Notes: generated by a model not told the origin, from the letters alone. A DNA stretch of 64,000 nt from CALEMW01 sp035447065 (GCA_035447065.1 DAOTGJ010000002.1:82958-146957); one strand, 5' to 3'; numbered from the stretch's first letter, positions 41,469 to 51,384 are shown. Translations and numbers: made by a program.

Positions 41469-42158
41469 CTAGCGGAAGAGGGCCTTCACGGCGCCGAGGC
41501 TCATGTCCTCGTTGGCCACGGTGCAGTCGGTCTCCTCAACCGACAGGACCTTGAACACCCACTGGTTCTGGTACCAGGTGAACATGCCGTAGGCGTTGTT
41601 GTAGCAGTCGCCCACGTCCACGGTGGCGTAGTCGAAGAAGTAGTCGCCGAAGATCACGGACAGCTGGGTCTCCACCGAGTCGGCGCGCCACAGGCCGCCG
41701 GCCAGCAGCTCCTGCACGATCATGCCGTCGGTGATGGTCAGCACGTGACTCTCGTAGGCCTCGGGGTCCGTGAAGAGCTCGATGGTGGTCACGAACAGCG
41801 CCGGCAGGGCGGCGGTGCCGGTGACGGTGTAGCCGGCGTCCGTGGGGTAGAGCAGGTTGATCTCGGCGCGGCCGGCGTTGTCGCGGACCAGGCCGCGCAG
41901 GTCCACCACGTCGCCCACGTTGACGGTCGGCGCGGCGCCCTCGTACACCCAGATGGCGGTGTAGGGGCCGGCGGGCAGCGAGGTCACCGTGAAGCTGTTG
42001 GCCTGCACGGCGGTGACCACGGCGCCGCTGATCTCCACCACGCTGCCCGGGGCGTACACGCCCGTGCGGACCTCGTAGATGCTGGCGTCGAAGCTGGGCA
42101 TGGCCAGCACGGCCGTGGCCAGCAGGGCGGTCAGAACGGAAGCGGTGACGAAACGCAT
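41469..42158 (-). CDS. Secreted OB-fold-like protein, paralogue 5 of 5, with K-x-x-F-R tail
   Basis: The protein of 229 residues has a signal peptide ('MRFVTASVLTALLATAVLA') and the domain 'IYEVRTGVYAPGSVVEISG', 'PYTAIWVYEGAAPTVNVGDV' and 'DLRGLVRDNAGRAEI', ending 'DMSLGAVKALFR'. It is the most distant member. 'VGDCYNNAYG' keeps one cysteine of the first pair and 'ETDCTVANE' one of the second, so a single disulphide is possible. AAGGAG precedes ATG 42158. It is first in the array on the minus strand. A GTTATCATCATAC element about 130 bases upstream (42287-42300) also occurs upstream of the endonuclease gene (5577-5590). Confidence 0.74.
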   Translation of the reverse strand: MRFVTASVLTALLATAVLAMPSFDASIYEVRTGVYAPGSVVEISGAVVTAVQANSFTVTSLPAGPYTAIWVYEGAAPTVNVGDVVDLRGLVRDNAGRAEINLLYPTDAGYTVTGTAALPALFVTTIELFTDPEAYESHVLTITDGMIVQELLAGGLWRADSVETQLSVIFGDYFFDYATVDVGDCYNNAYGMFTWYQNQWVFKVLSVEETDCTVANEDMSLGAVKALFR

Positions 42159-42350
42159 GTTGTCCTCTCCTTCAAGGCGGCTTTCCCGGCCGAAGGATCG
42201 GGCGGTCAGTCCCTCGGCATCCCCCTCCCGAAGCCCCTGCCGGACATGACTTGCCGCAGGTGATCTTCGGGTCCCTTTTCAAGTGGGTATGATGATAACA
42301 CAATCCCCAGCCAGGCGAAAGACCCATATTGCAGAAAAAGAGACTGACAT

Positions 42351-42386
42351 AAAAAAAGAGTGCATCCAGCACGGGGCTGGATGCAC
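42351..42386 (-). terminator. Terminator of rpsD
   Basis: GTGCATCCAGC (42360-42370) pairs with GCTGGATGCAC (42376-42386); on the minus strand TCTTTTTTT follows, 30 bases past the rpsD stop. Confidence 0.93.
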
Positions 42387-42415
42387 ATCTTCGCAACCAA
42401 TTGCTCTGGTGTCCC

Positions 42416-43024
42416 TTAGCGCGAGTAGTACTCGATGACCAGGGGCAGCTCGCAGAGCACGGGCACCTCGTCCCGCGGGGGGTCATAGAGGAACTTCACG
42501 GAGAAGTTCTTCTTGTCCCGCTCCAGGTACGGCGGGCAGTTGCCGGCGGTGTCCATGGCGATCTGGAAGCAGTCCAGCTTGCGGCTCTTCTCCTTCACGG
42601 TCACCACCTGGCCGGGGCGCACGCGGTAGGAGGCGATGTCCACCTTCTGGCCGTCCACCTGGATGTGGCCGTGGCCCACGTACTGGCGGGCGGCGTAGAT
42701 GGAGCGGGCCAGGCCGGCGCGGGCCACCACGGCGTCCAGGCGCGACTCCAGGAGCTGCACCAGCGAGTTGTTCATGTCGCCCTTGCGCGAGGCCTTCTCG
42801 TAGTAGTTGCGCATCTGGCGCTCATGGATGTTGTACTGGGCGCGCAGCTTCTGCTTCTCCAGCAGCTGCATCTTGTACGGCGACATCTTGCGCCGGCGCA
42901 TCTGCTGGGTCAGGCCGTGCTGGCCGGGCGGGTACGGGCGCTTGTTCAGGTAGCGGTCGGACTTGGGCGTCAGGGGGATCCCCAACGACCGCGACTTCTT
43001 GATCTTGGGACCGTTGTACTTCAC
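42416..43024 (-). CDS. rpsD: 30S ribosomal protein S4
   Basis: This 202-residue primary 16S rRNA-binding protein is of normal length. It shows 'SDRYLNKRPYPPGQHG', 'KQKLRAQYNIHERQMRNYY', 'LVQLLESRLDAVVARAGLA' and the S4 domain 'AARQYVGHGHIQVDGQKVDI', ending 'FLYDPPRDEVPVLCELPLVIEYYSR' in parts. The N-terminus lacks the four zinc-binding cysteines (C-minus type). The start is GTG 43024 with GGAGG five bases upstream. It stands alone with its own terminator rather than inside the usual rpsK-rpoA cluster, as in Bacillus. Confidence 0.96.
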   Translation of the reverse strand: MKYNGPKIKKSRSLGIPLTPKSDRYLNKRPYPPGQHGLTQQMRRRKMSPYKMQLLEKQKLRAQYNIHERQMRNYYEKASRKGDMNNSLVQLLESRLDAVVARAGLARSIYAARQYVGHGHIQVDGQKVDIASYRVRPGQVVTVKEKSRKLDCFQIAMDTAGNCPPYLERDKKNFSVKFLYDPPRDEVPVLCELPLVIEYYSR

Positions 43025-43217
43025 GGCTTCCTCCGGGAAAGCTCACGGTGCGGCGTCGCTGCTAGGCACCATGGATTGACGCCGACGTTCTTCCGGGCCG
43101 ACGGGCGCACGTTCCGGCCGGCAAGCGTGGGCCGCCGCCGGCGCTCTGCGCGCGCATCCATGGCCTGAGTCCGATTCGACCCGGAACGGGCAAGAATAGG
43201 CCTCTGCGCCCCCCATG

Positions 43218-43961
43218 TCAAGCGGGGGGGTCCTCCCGCAGCACCCCGCCCTGGAGCTTGGGCAGGCGGGTCATGGCGCGCAGGGCGTCCAGGTCCTTGA
43301 GCACCAGACGCCGGCCGCGCACCTCCAGCAGGCCCTCGTCCTGGAGCTGGCGCAGGATCCGCGAGAGCGACGGCTGGTTCATGTTGAGCATGGTGGCCAG
43401 ATCCCGCTTGCGGGTGGGCAGCTCCACCTGGGCGCTGGTCACGTAGTCCGCGTACGGGCTCTTCTCGTGCAGATCCACCAGGTAATGGGCCAGGCGCTGG
43501 GCCCCGTCGCAGAGGGTCAGCTGGTCGATCTTCTCCACCAGGAGCTGCATCCACAGGGCCATGACCTCGAAGATGTAGCGCTGCAGGGCCGGGTGCCGGT
43601 CCATGACCTCCAGGAAGGGTTCCCGGGGCAGGAAGGCGACCTCCGCGGTCTCCAGGGCCACGCAGCTCACCGGGTGGGCGGGCAGGAAGAGGGCCGCCTC
43701 GCCGAACATGGAGTACTTCTCGGCCAGGTGGACGATGTGCTCCTTGTAGCCCGGTCCGGAACGGATGAGCTTGAACTGGCCCTTCAGCACCAGGTAGAGG
43801 CCCTCGGGCTGATCGCCCTCCTCGTAGAGGACGTCTCCCTCCGGGCAGACCAGGCGTTCCACCACCGCGAGCAGATCGCGGCAGATGGGTTCTCCCACGC
43901 GGCGGCCGAAGCGGCTGGCGAGGAAGTCGTCGAGGGCGACGGGTTTGACGGTTTCGGACAA
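43218..43961 (-). CDS. Crp/Fnr family transcription regulator
   Basis: This 247-residue protein has an N-terminal cyclic-nucleotide-binding-type beta-roll (about 20-150: 'CPEGDVLYEEGDQPEGLYLV', 'GPGYKEHIVHLAEKYSMFGEAA') and a C-terminal winged helix ('LPTRKRDLATMLNMNQPSLSRILRQL'). The usual cAMP-contact sequence of Crp is not intact and there is no N-terminal Fe-S cysteine cluster, so it is more like the haem- or redox-sensing branches (NNR/DNR-like) by eye. TTG 43961 is chosen because GGAGG lies five bases upstream. The nearby HAO-like cytochromes make a nitrogen-oxide regulator a reasonable guess, no more. Confidence 0.85.
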   Translation of the reverse strand: MSETVKPVALDDFLASRFGRRVGEPICRDLLAVVERLVCPEGDVLYEEGDQPEGLYLVLKGQFKLIRSGPGYKEHIVHLAEKYSMFGEAALFLPAHPVSCVALETAEVAFLPREPFLEVMDRHPALQRYIFEVMALWMQLLVEKIDQLTLCDGAQRLAHYLVDLHEKSPYADYVTSAQVELPTRKRDLATMLNMNQPSLSRILRQLQDEGLLEVRGRRLVLKDLDALRAMTRLPKLQGGVLREDPPA

Positions 43962-43995
43962 GGCTACCTCCGGGGCGGGTCGGAGAGGCGCGGCG

Positions 43996-46185
<2,190 letters not shown>

Positions 46186-46260
46186 GCGGCACTCCTGGGT
46201 GAGCGGTCCTGGGGTTGGGGCGGGGACGATAGGACGCCGGGGCGCGGCTGTCCAGGCCCC

Positions 46261-46461
46261 CTAGGGGATCCGCGTCCAATAGGCCAATCCCTCGCCCACC
46301 GCGATGGCCGCGAGCACGCTTCCCAACGTTCCCACCAGGAAGTACTCCGCGAAGGCCAGCGTCCCCAAAGCGGCGAGCAGCCCCCAGAGCCAGCCGTGCC
46401 CACGCATCCGGGTCAGGTTCACCCCGCCCAGCATCATCACCCAAGGCCACCAGGAGTTCAC
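46261..46461 (-). CDS. Small two-helix membrane protein coupled to the SatD-like gene
   Basis: This 66-residue protein starts at GTG 46461, overlapping the upstream stop in GTGA, with AGGAGG six bases before it. It has two to three hydrophobic stretches ('WWPWVMMLGGVNL', 'WLWGLLAALGTLAFAEYFLV', 'LGSVLAAIAVGEGLAYW'). It has no recognisable family. In other genomes SatD-family genes sit beside a small membrane protein (DUF3307), and this could be a reduced counterpart; that is a contextual guess. Confidence 0.6.
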   Translation of the reverse strand: MNSWWPWVMMLGGVNLTRMRGHGWLWGLLAALGTLAFAEYFLVGTLGSVLAAIAVGEGLAYWTRIP

Positions 46462-47126
46462 GACGCCCCTCCTTGCTCCAGTCGACGGACCAGTTCGGCC
46501 CAGAGGCTTTCCCAGCCGAACCGGAACAGCTCCCAGCCGGCCGCCTGCTGGCGTTGGCTGATGGCGCCGCGGGTCACACCCAGGCTGTCGGCCACGGCCG
46601 CCCAGGAACCCAGCTCCCGGTAGGCCGTGATGGCCTGCCACTGCGGGTCCGACCACGTGCTGCGGTCCTGCAGGCAGTACGACGCCAGCGCGCTCCAGGC
46701 CATGTCGGCGGCGTCGCCCCCGGCCTCCAGGCGGCAGAGGTGCCCGTCCTCGCGTGCGGACTCCAGGGCCGCCCTGGCCCGATGGAAGCAGGGGCCGTCC
46801 ATGCCCAGGGCCTCCTCCCGCAGCGGCGTGGTGATCTCGCCCCAGCCCAGCCCGAACCGCACCTTGGCGGGACGGGCCGCATCGCTCGCCTGCTCCATGA
46901 TCGTCAAGGCATCGGCGGCTCCTGCGTCATCGGCGTGGAAGAGGCCCTGGAACTCGTCCCCCAGGGTGATGGTGGGCCGTGCGAGCATCCCTCCGCCCTG
47001 CCGATCTCCCCAGCTCTGGAAGAGACGCGTCCAGACTTCCTGCAGGGCGTACCGGTGGTCGGGATCCAGACGGCGGGAATCGACGATGTCGCCGATCAAG
47101 GCGAGTGCGGTTCGGGGCTGCCCCAC
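46458..47126 (-). CDS. SatD family protein with C-terminal helix-turn-helix
   Basis: The product of 222 residues has 'ALIGDIVDSRRLDPDHRYAL' near the N-terminus and 'PTITLGDEFQGLFHADDA', the signature of the SatD family (named for a stress-related Streptococcus gene), which has a nucleotide-cyclase-like look. The C-terminus 'ELGSWAAVADSLGVTRGAIS' is a helix-turn-helix. GTG 47126 is chosen, with GGAGG six bases upstream. A perfect inverted repeat (47142-47160) stands just before the ribosome site and may be its own operator. It is co-translated with the small membrane protein at 46261-46461. Confidence 0.78.
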   Translation of the reverse strand: MGQPRTALALIGDIVDSRRLDPDHRYALQEVWTRLFQSWGDRQGGGMLARPTITLGDEFQGLFHADDAGAADALTIMEQASDAARPAKVRFGLGWGEITTPLREEALGMDGPCFHRARAALESAREDGHLCRLEAGGDAADMAWSALASYCLQDRSTWSDPQWQAITAYRELGSWAAVADSLGVTRGAISQRQQAAGWELFRFGWESLWAELVRRLEQGGAS

Positions 47127-47141
47127 GTTTAGCCTCCAGGC

Positions 47142-47160
47142 TGAATTCATACAGAATTCA
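47142..47160. promoter_or_regulatory. Inverted repeat, candidate operator of the SatD-like gene
   Basis: TGAATTC-ATACA-GAATTCA, perfect 7-5-7 dyad, 16 bases upstream of GTG 47126. Position over the leader suits autorepression by the helix-turn-helix protein encoded downstream (inference). The surrounding 47140-47230 is AT-rich and divergent from nothing on the plus strand. Confidence 0.4.
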
Positions 47161-47263
47161 CTTCTGATCCTAAACAATCGCGGATCATCGTTCAGCCTGC
47201 AAGCTATATTTTTTAGTTATTTAGGTTCATGGCTATCCTGCGAGGCGCCAGGGGGAAACGGAC

Positions 47264-47296
47264 GGGAGGACGTCGCCCGCCGTGCGACGTCCTCCC
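47264..47296 (-). terminator. Terminator of the surface-machine operon
   Basis: GGGAGGACGTCGC (47264-47276) pairs with GCGACGTCCTCCC (47284-47296), a perfect 13-bp stem about 100 bases beyond the stop at 47399; T-rich sequence on the minus side is modest. Confidence 0.65.
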
Positions 47297-47398
47297 TCGT
47301 TCCGTGGGTCCGGAACACCATGCTGAGAATCCGCACCCACGGCGCGGCCTCGGCGGGGGACTGGCATCCCCGCGTCCGCCGCGTTGCGGGCGGGCCCG

Positions 47399-48340
47399 CT
47401 ACCGGTCGCGACCGGCGTGGGCCACGCGGATGCTCACCAGGCCGTCCATCTCCGAGCGCAGGTCGGGACGGGCCACGGCCTCGGTCTCGATCCAGTCCTC
47501 GGCCAGGATCATCTCGTCCACCAGGTACTCGGCCACCAGGGCGGCGCGCTTCTCGGCCAGGGCCTTGGTCTCGGCCTGCACCAGCACCTTCAGGGGCGAG
47601 CGCGGCTGGTCGCGGCGCACCTCGTCGGCGGCGCGCGTCAGCCAGTCCTCCCCCGCGCGGGTCAGCTTGGGCTGGTCCTTCTTGAAGACCTTGTCGCCGG
47701 AGAACTCCAGGCGGCGTTCCGTGCCCTCCATGTAGTCCACGGCGGGGATGCGGAAGCTGGTGCCCGCGTAGTTGTAGGTGTTGGTGCCCTTGTCCACCAC
47801 GCTGAACACGTAGCTGTAGGGGTAGCCCACCTGGATCATGCTGGCGTCGTCGCCGCGGCCGTTCCACTTCAGGTCGCCCGGGGGATCGCCCTTCTGGTTG
47901 AAGGTGCGGAAGGTGGAGCCGCGGTAGTCGGTCACCACGAGCTGCCAGGAGCGGGCGCTGTGGCCCTCCGGGTCCTCCGGGTAGAAGGTCACCACGGGGT
48001 CCGTGGCCGGATCCTGGAGCCAGGGGTGCGGAACCTGGTCGCTGCCCAGGTCCTGGGGGTTGTAGAGGAAGGGGTTCAGACCCTGCACGGGGCTGACCCG
48101 CAGCACCTGCTCGTCCACCGAGGCGTAGAACGTGTCGATGACCGCCGCGCTGAGCGGGAACTCGAACATGCTCTTGTGGATGTCCTGGCGCACCTCGTTC
48201 TCGGCTTCCACGACCATCTCGGGAAGACCGGCGTCGGCTGCGCCCTGCTGCTCGGTGTAGGCGGGGGCCGTGCGGCCGGCGAGCAGCATGATGCTGCCGG
48301 CCGCGACGGTGAGCATTCCCCTGAGAACGTTGCTGTGCAT
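47399..48340 (-). CDS. OmpA-like/FlgD-like periplasmic protein, last gene of the surface operon
   Basis: The protein of 313 residues has a signal-like N-terminus ('SNVLRGMLTVAAGSIMLLAG'), a beta-rich middle with a FlgD-type turn ('SWQLVVTDYRGSTFRTFNQK', 'GDLKWNGRGDDASMIQVGY', 'YSYVFSVVDKG') and a C-terminal segment ('RLEFSGDKVFKKDQPKLT', 'TKALAEKRAALVAEYLVD') that looks like a degenerate OmpA peptidoglycan-binding fold. The usual 'NxxLSxxRA' is only partly kept. AAAGGA precedes ATG 48340. It closes the operon, 55 bases after the TonB-like gene, and may tie the machine to the cell wall (inference). Confidence 0.6.
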   Translation of the reverse strand: MHSNVLRGMLTVAAGSIMLLAGRTAPAYTEQQGAADAGLPEMVVEAENEVRQDIHKSMFEFPLSAAVIDTFYASVDEQVLRVSPVQGLNPFLYNPQDLGSDQVPHPWLQDPATDPVVTFYPEDPEGHSARSWQLVVTDYRGSTFRTFNQKGDPPGDLKWNGRGDDASMIQVGYPYSYVFSVVDKGTNTYNYAGTSFRIPAVDYMEGTERRLEFSGDKVFKKDQPKLTRAGEDWLTRAADEVRRDQPRSPLKVLVQAETKALAEKRAALVAEYLVDEMILAEDWIETEAVARPDLRSEMDGLVSIRVAHAGRDR

Positions 48341-48395
48341 GGTGTCGTCCTTTGTCTCAGGTTGTTGCACGTATGGAGTTTTGGGGTGGATCCGG

Positions 48396-49778
48396 CTAGC
48401 TCAGCCGGAAGACGATGGTGATCACCCCCCACTGCTCCACGCGGTTCTCCGCGTTCAGGGACTCGAACACGAACTGCTTGATGGCGTCGCGCGCGGCGTT
48501 GTTCAGATCGCTGTGCGGCGACGTCTGCTCGAAGTACATGTTGTCCTTCACCCGGCCGTCGGGCATGACGGTGAAGTGCACCGCCACCACGCCCTCCCAG
48601 CCGTTGCGGCGGGCCGCGTCGGAGTAGACCGGCAGGGTGCTCTTGACGATCTTGCGGCCCTGGATCTGGCCGCTGATGGTCATGGCCACGCCCTTGCCGC
48701 CCATGGCCTTGGGCGTCGCCTCGGCGATCTGGGCCTGCTGCTCCACGGCCGGCTCCTCCGCCTTGGCGATCTCCGCGGCGATGGGGGCCTCGGCCAGGCC
48801 TCCGGACGCGCGCCGGCCGCCCTTGAGGCTGCCCCGAGAGCCGCCGTTGCCAGCGCCGTAGTCCATCATGGTGCGGCGGCCCTGGCCGTCGTCGCGCGAC
48901 TGCAGGGCCGGCGCGGCCACGTCGACCTCCGCCGCCTGCCGGGCGCGGTTGGACTGGGCGGTCTGGACCAGCTCGTCCACCGAGCCCTGCCAGGCCGTCT
49001 GGCCCTCCTCGAGCCGGCCGCCCACCAGGTTGGCGTTGCCGCCCTCGACGCCGCCGGTGGCGATCTGCATCGCCATGCGGCCGCCGCCGGAGCCGGAGCC
49101 CACCTCGAAGGCCACGTCGGACAGGTCGGTCTTGGACTTGCGCCCCACCAGGGCCTGGGTGCCCGGATCGAACGAGCTCTGCCCCGTGCTCTTGGACTGC
49201 AGGGCCGGCGCGTTCACGTCGGCGGCCAGCGCGTCCACGTTGCGCAGGTTGCGGGTGTCCAGGTTGGGCACCGTGGCGTCGGCGAAGTTCCGCCCCTCCA
49301 GCTTGCGGCTGGTGGCGTCGCGGAACTGCTGCTGCTGCTGCTGGGACAGTTTGGGCGCCGCCACGTCCATGGGCTTGTTCTGGAGCATGGGCCGCGTGTC
49401 GAGCTTGGGCGGGGCCAGGCTCTCCAGCTTGGGCTTGCTCTTGAGCGCGGGCTCGGCGGGGACCGGCTCCGGCTCGGCCGGCTTCACCTCGGGCTGGGCC
49501 TCGGCCGGCTTGACCTCCGGCTTGGGCTCGGCCTTGGCGATCTCCTCGGCCTGCACCACGGGCTTGGTCTTCACGCGGACCTGCTCGGCCACGTCCTTGC
49601 CGTAGCGCTCCTCGATGTAGGCGATCTCCGTGAGCTCGTCCACGGCCTGCTGCACGGTGTCCGCCCCCGCCCTCATCATCAGCATGAGCAGCAGGAACAG
49701 CCCGGCGTGCAGGGCCAGGCTCGTGGCGAACCCGCCGGTGGTGGCGCCCTTGCGGCTGAGTTCGTGCCTCATCATCAC
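48396..49778 (-). CDS. TonB-like energy transducer with long repetitive linker
   Basis: This 460-residue protein has an N-terminal membrane segment ('TSLALHAGLFLLLMLMM'), a Pro/Glu/Lys-rich part ('EPKPEVKPAEAQPEVKPAEP'), a long linker with recurrent 'APALQSK/APALQSR' phrases and a poly-Gln run, and a C-terminal TonB domain ('LPVYSDAARRNGWEGVVAVH', 'FTVMPDGRVKDNMYFEQTS', 'IKQFVFESL'). It should reach across the periplasm and pass proton-motive energy from ExbB/ExbD to an outer-membrane partner. The start is GTG 49778 in GTGA overlap with exbD; ATG 49775 is nearly equivalent. The linker resembles AgmX-type proteins of gliding machines. Confidence 0.82.
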   Translation of the reverse strand: MMMRHELSRKGATTGGFATSLALHAGLFLLLMLMMRAGADTVQQAVDELTEIAYIEERYGKDVAEQVRVKTKPVVQAEEIAKAEPKPEVKPAEAQPEVKPAEPEPVPAEPALKSKPKLESLAPPKLDTRPMLQNKPMDVAAPKLSQQQQQQFRDATSRKLEGRNFADATVPNLDTRNLRNVDALAADVNAPALQSKSTGQSSFDPGTQALVGRKSKTDLSDVAFEVGSGSGGGRMAMQIATGGVEGGNANLVGGRLEEGQTAWQGSVDELVQTAQSNRARQAAEVDVAAPALQSRDDGQGRRTMMDYGAGNGGSRGSLKGGRRASGGLAEAPIAAEIAKAEEPAVEQQAQIAEATPKAMGGKGVAMTISGQIQGRKIVKSTLPVYSDAARRNGWEGVVAVHFTVMPDGRVKDNMYFEQTSPHSDLNNAARDAIKQFVFESLNAENRVEQWGVITIVFRLS

Positions 49779-50185
49779 GGCGCACCACCCCCCTCGCCCT
49801 TCTTGCCGGTGGCGATGGCGATGCGCGGGGCCTTGGCGGCCTCCACCTGCGCCAGCAGCTCCTCCACCTGGCCGTAGAGCAGGGCCTTGTCGGCCTTGAC
49901 GATGGCCACGCCGTCCGGGCTGGCCTCGAACAGCGGCGTCAGCAGGGGCTGCACCTCGTCCAGGGTCAGCTCGTCCTCGCCCACGAAGATGTGGCCGTCC
50001 AGCGTGTAGATGATCTCCAGCTTCTCGGTGTCGTCCATCTGGCTGGCGGCCGCCTCGGGCAGCTCCACCTCGTGCTCCGTGTCGTTGAGGAACGGCGAGA
50101 TGATCATGAGCGTCAGCACGATGACGAGCGACACGTTGATGATGGGCACCACGTCGACCTTGGTCTCGAAGCGGTAGACGTTCAT
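49775..50185 (-). CDS. ExbD/TolR-type biopolymer transport protein (second copy)
   Basis: The protein of 136 residues has one N-terminal membrane helix carrying the proton-path aspartate region ('VDVVPIINVSLVIVLTLMI') and a periplasmic domain ('VELPEAAASQMDDTEKLEI', 'VAIVKADKALLYGQVEELL'). In ExbD/TolR the helix usually carries Asp in 'PLIDVxLVLL'; here 'PIINVSLVIV' has Asn at that place, which may mean that this copy does not conduct protons. It overlaps both neighbours by four bases (ATGA upstream, GTGA downstream). Confidence 0.83.
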   Translation of the reverse strand: MNVYRFETKVDVVPIINVSLVIVLTLMIISPFLNDTEHEVELPEAAASQMDDTEKLEIIYTLDGHIFVGEDELTLDEVQPLLTPLFEASPDGVAIVKADKALLYGQVEELLAQVEAAKAPRIAIATGKKGEGGGAP

Positions 50186-50616
50186 TGCGCGCCCTCCTTG
50201 CGGTTGAGCAGCGCGAGGCTCTTGGCGCCGCCCGCCTTGGCGGCGTCCATCACGTCCACCACGTCGCCCAGCGTCACGTAGTCGCTGGGAACGATCACCA
50301 CGGTCTTCTCCACGCGCGCGGCGAGCTTCTCGCCGAGGCTGGCCGAGAGGTCGGCCAGGGGCGTGTCCTCCCCGTTGACCTGGATGCCCTCGGGCGTCAC
50401 CGAGACCATCAGCAGCTCCTCCTCGTCCTCGGGAGCCGCCGTGGAGACCACGGTGTCGCTGGCCTCGGCCCTGGTCGCGTTGACCTGGATGCCGTTGCCC
50501 ATGATGGCGGGCATGGTGATCAGGAAGACGACGATCAGCGTCGTGGTCACATCCGCCAGCGGCGTGATGTTGGCCGAGTTCTCCTCGCGCATTCCTGTGC
50601 GTTTCACTCCGGGCAT
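50182..50616 (-). CDS. ExbD/TolR-type biopolymer transport protein (first copy)
   Basis: The 144-residue protein has an N-terminal helix 'ITPLADVTTTLIVVFLITMP' with the aspartate expected on the proton path, and a periplasmic domain with 'EELLMVSVTPEGIQVNGEDT' and 'VVIVPSDYVTLGDVVDVMDA'. It pairs with the ExbB-like protein encoded upstream (16-base gap) and the second ExbD copy downstream (four-base overlap). The two ExbD copies differ clearly, suggesting a heteromeric stator as in TolQR or AglRQS-like motors. Confidence 0.87.
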   Translation of the reverse strand: MPGVKRTGMREENSANITPLADVTTTLIVVFLITMPAIMGNGIQVNATRAEASDTVVSTAAPEDEEELLMVSVTPEGIQVNGEDTPLADLSASLGEKLAARVEKTVVIVPSDYVTLGDVVDVMDAAKAGGAKSLALLNRKEGAQ

Positions 50617-50632
50617 GCTTCCACCCCCGGGG

Positions 50633-51355
50633 CTACTGGCCGGCGTGCGCGGGCTCGCGGACCGAATCCTGGGCGGCGTCGATCAGGTGCTGCGCGCTGC
50701 GGCCTCCCTGGGCCTTGGCCGCGGCCTGGCGCTTGGGCGCCCCGAGCTGCCACAGGATGGAGAAGAACTCCTCCCGCACGTCCTCCAGCTCGATCACGCG
50801 CGTGCGGATGCGGCGGACGTACAGGTTGAAGCTGATGGTGGCGATCACGGCCACCACGATGCCGGCCGCCGTGGTCAGCAGGGCCTCGGACACGCCCATG
50901 GCCACCACGGCCGAGCCGCCGGCGCCCGTGCGCGCGATGTCCGCGAAGGCGCGGATGATGCCGATCACCGTACCGAACAGACCCAGCAGGGGCGCGATGT
51001 TGCTCATCGTGCCCAGCACGCTCAGGTTGCGCTCCATCTCCACCTGCTCCAGCTCGATGGCGGTGTTGAAGCGCTGCTTGAGGTCGCTCTCCTTGGCGCC
51101 GGTCTGGCCCAGGCACTGGGCGCACACGCGGCCGGCGGAGTGCTTCTGCTTGCTGACCCAGGCGTAGGCGGCCTTGAGGTCGCCGCCCTGCATCTTGCTC
51201 GACAGCTCGCGCATGAACGACGCCGTGTCGGCCTTGGTGCGCATGAAGTAGAACGCGCGCTCCACCGCGAAGCTCACGGTGATCACGGAACAGATCATCA
51301 GCACGACCATCGTCGGCGAGCCGAGGAGCAGTTCGGTCAGAGTCATACCCAGCAT
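50633..51355 (-). CDS. ExbB/TolQ/MotA-type proton channel protein
   Basis: The 240-residue protein has three membrane helices (about 12-32, 118-140, 160-185). 'MERNLSVLGTMSNIAPLLGLFGTVIGIIRAF' in parts and 'GVSEALLTTAAGIVVAVIAT' are the ExbB/TolQ signature. AGAGGA precedes ATG 51355. With the two ExbD proteins it forms the energising complex. A C-terminal tail of about 30 residues rich in Ala and Gln is unremarkable. Confidence 0.92.
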   Translation of the reverse strand: MLGMTLTELLLGSPTMVVLMICSVITVSFAVERAFYFMRTKADTASFMRELSSKMQGGDLKAAYAWVSKQKHSAGRVCAQCLGQTGAKESDLKQRFNTAIELEQVEMERNLSVLGTMSNIAPLLGLFGTVIGIIRAFADIARTGAGGSAVVAMGVSEALLTTAAGIVVAVIATISFNLYVRRIRTRVIELEDVREEFFSILWQLGAPKRQAAAKAQGGRSAQHLIDAAQDSVREPAHAGQ

Positions 51356-51384
51356 GGTGTTTCGTCCTCTCGTGGTTGATCCGG

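Noticed and set aside
43174..43190. ttcgacccggaacg, matching half of the REP-like element (loop end plus stem base)
   Set aside because: Only one arm is present and no complementary arm lies nearby, so it may be chance in GC-rich DNA.
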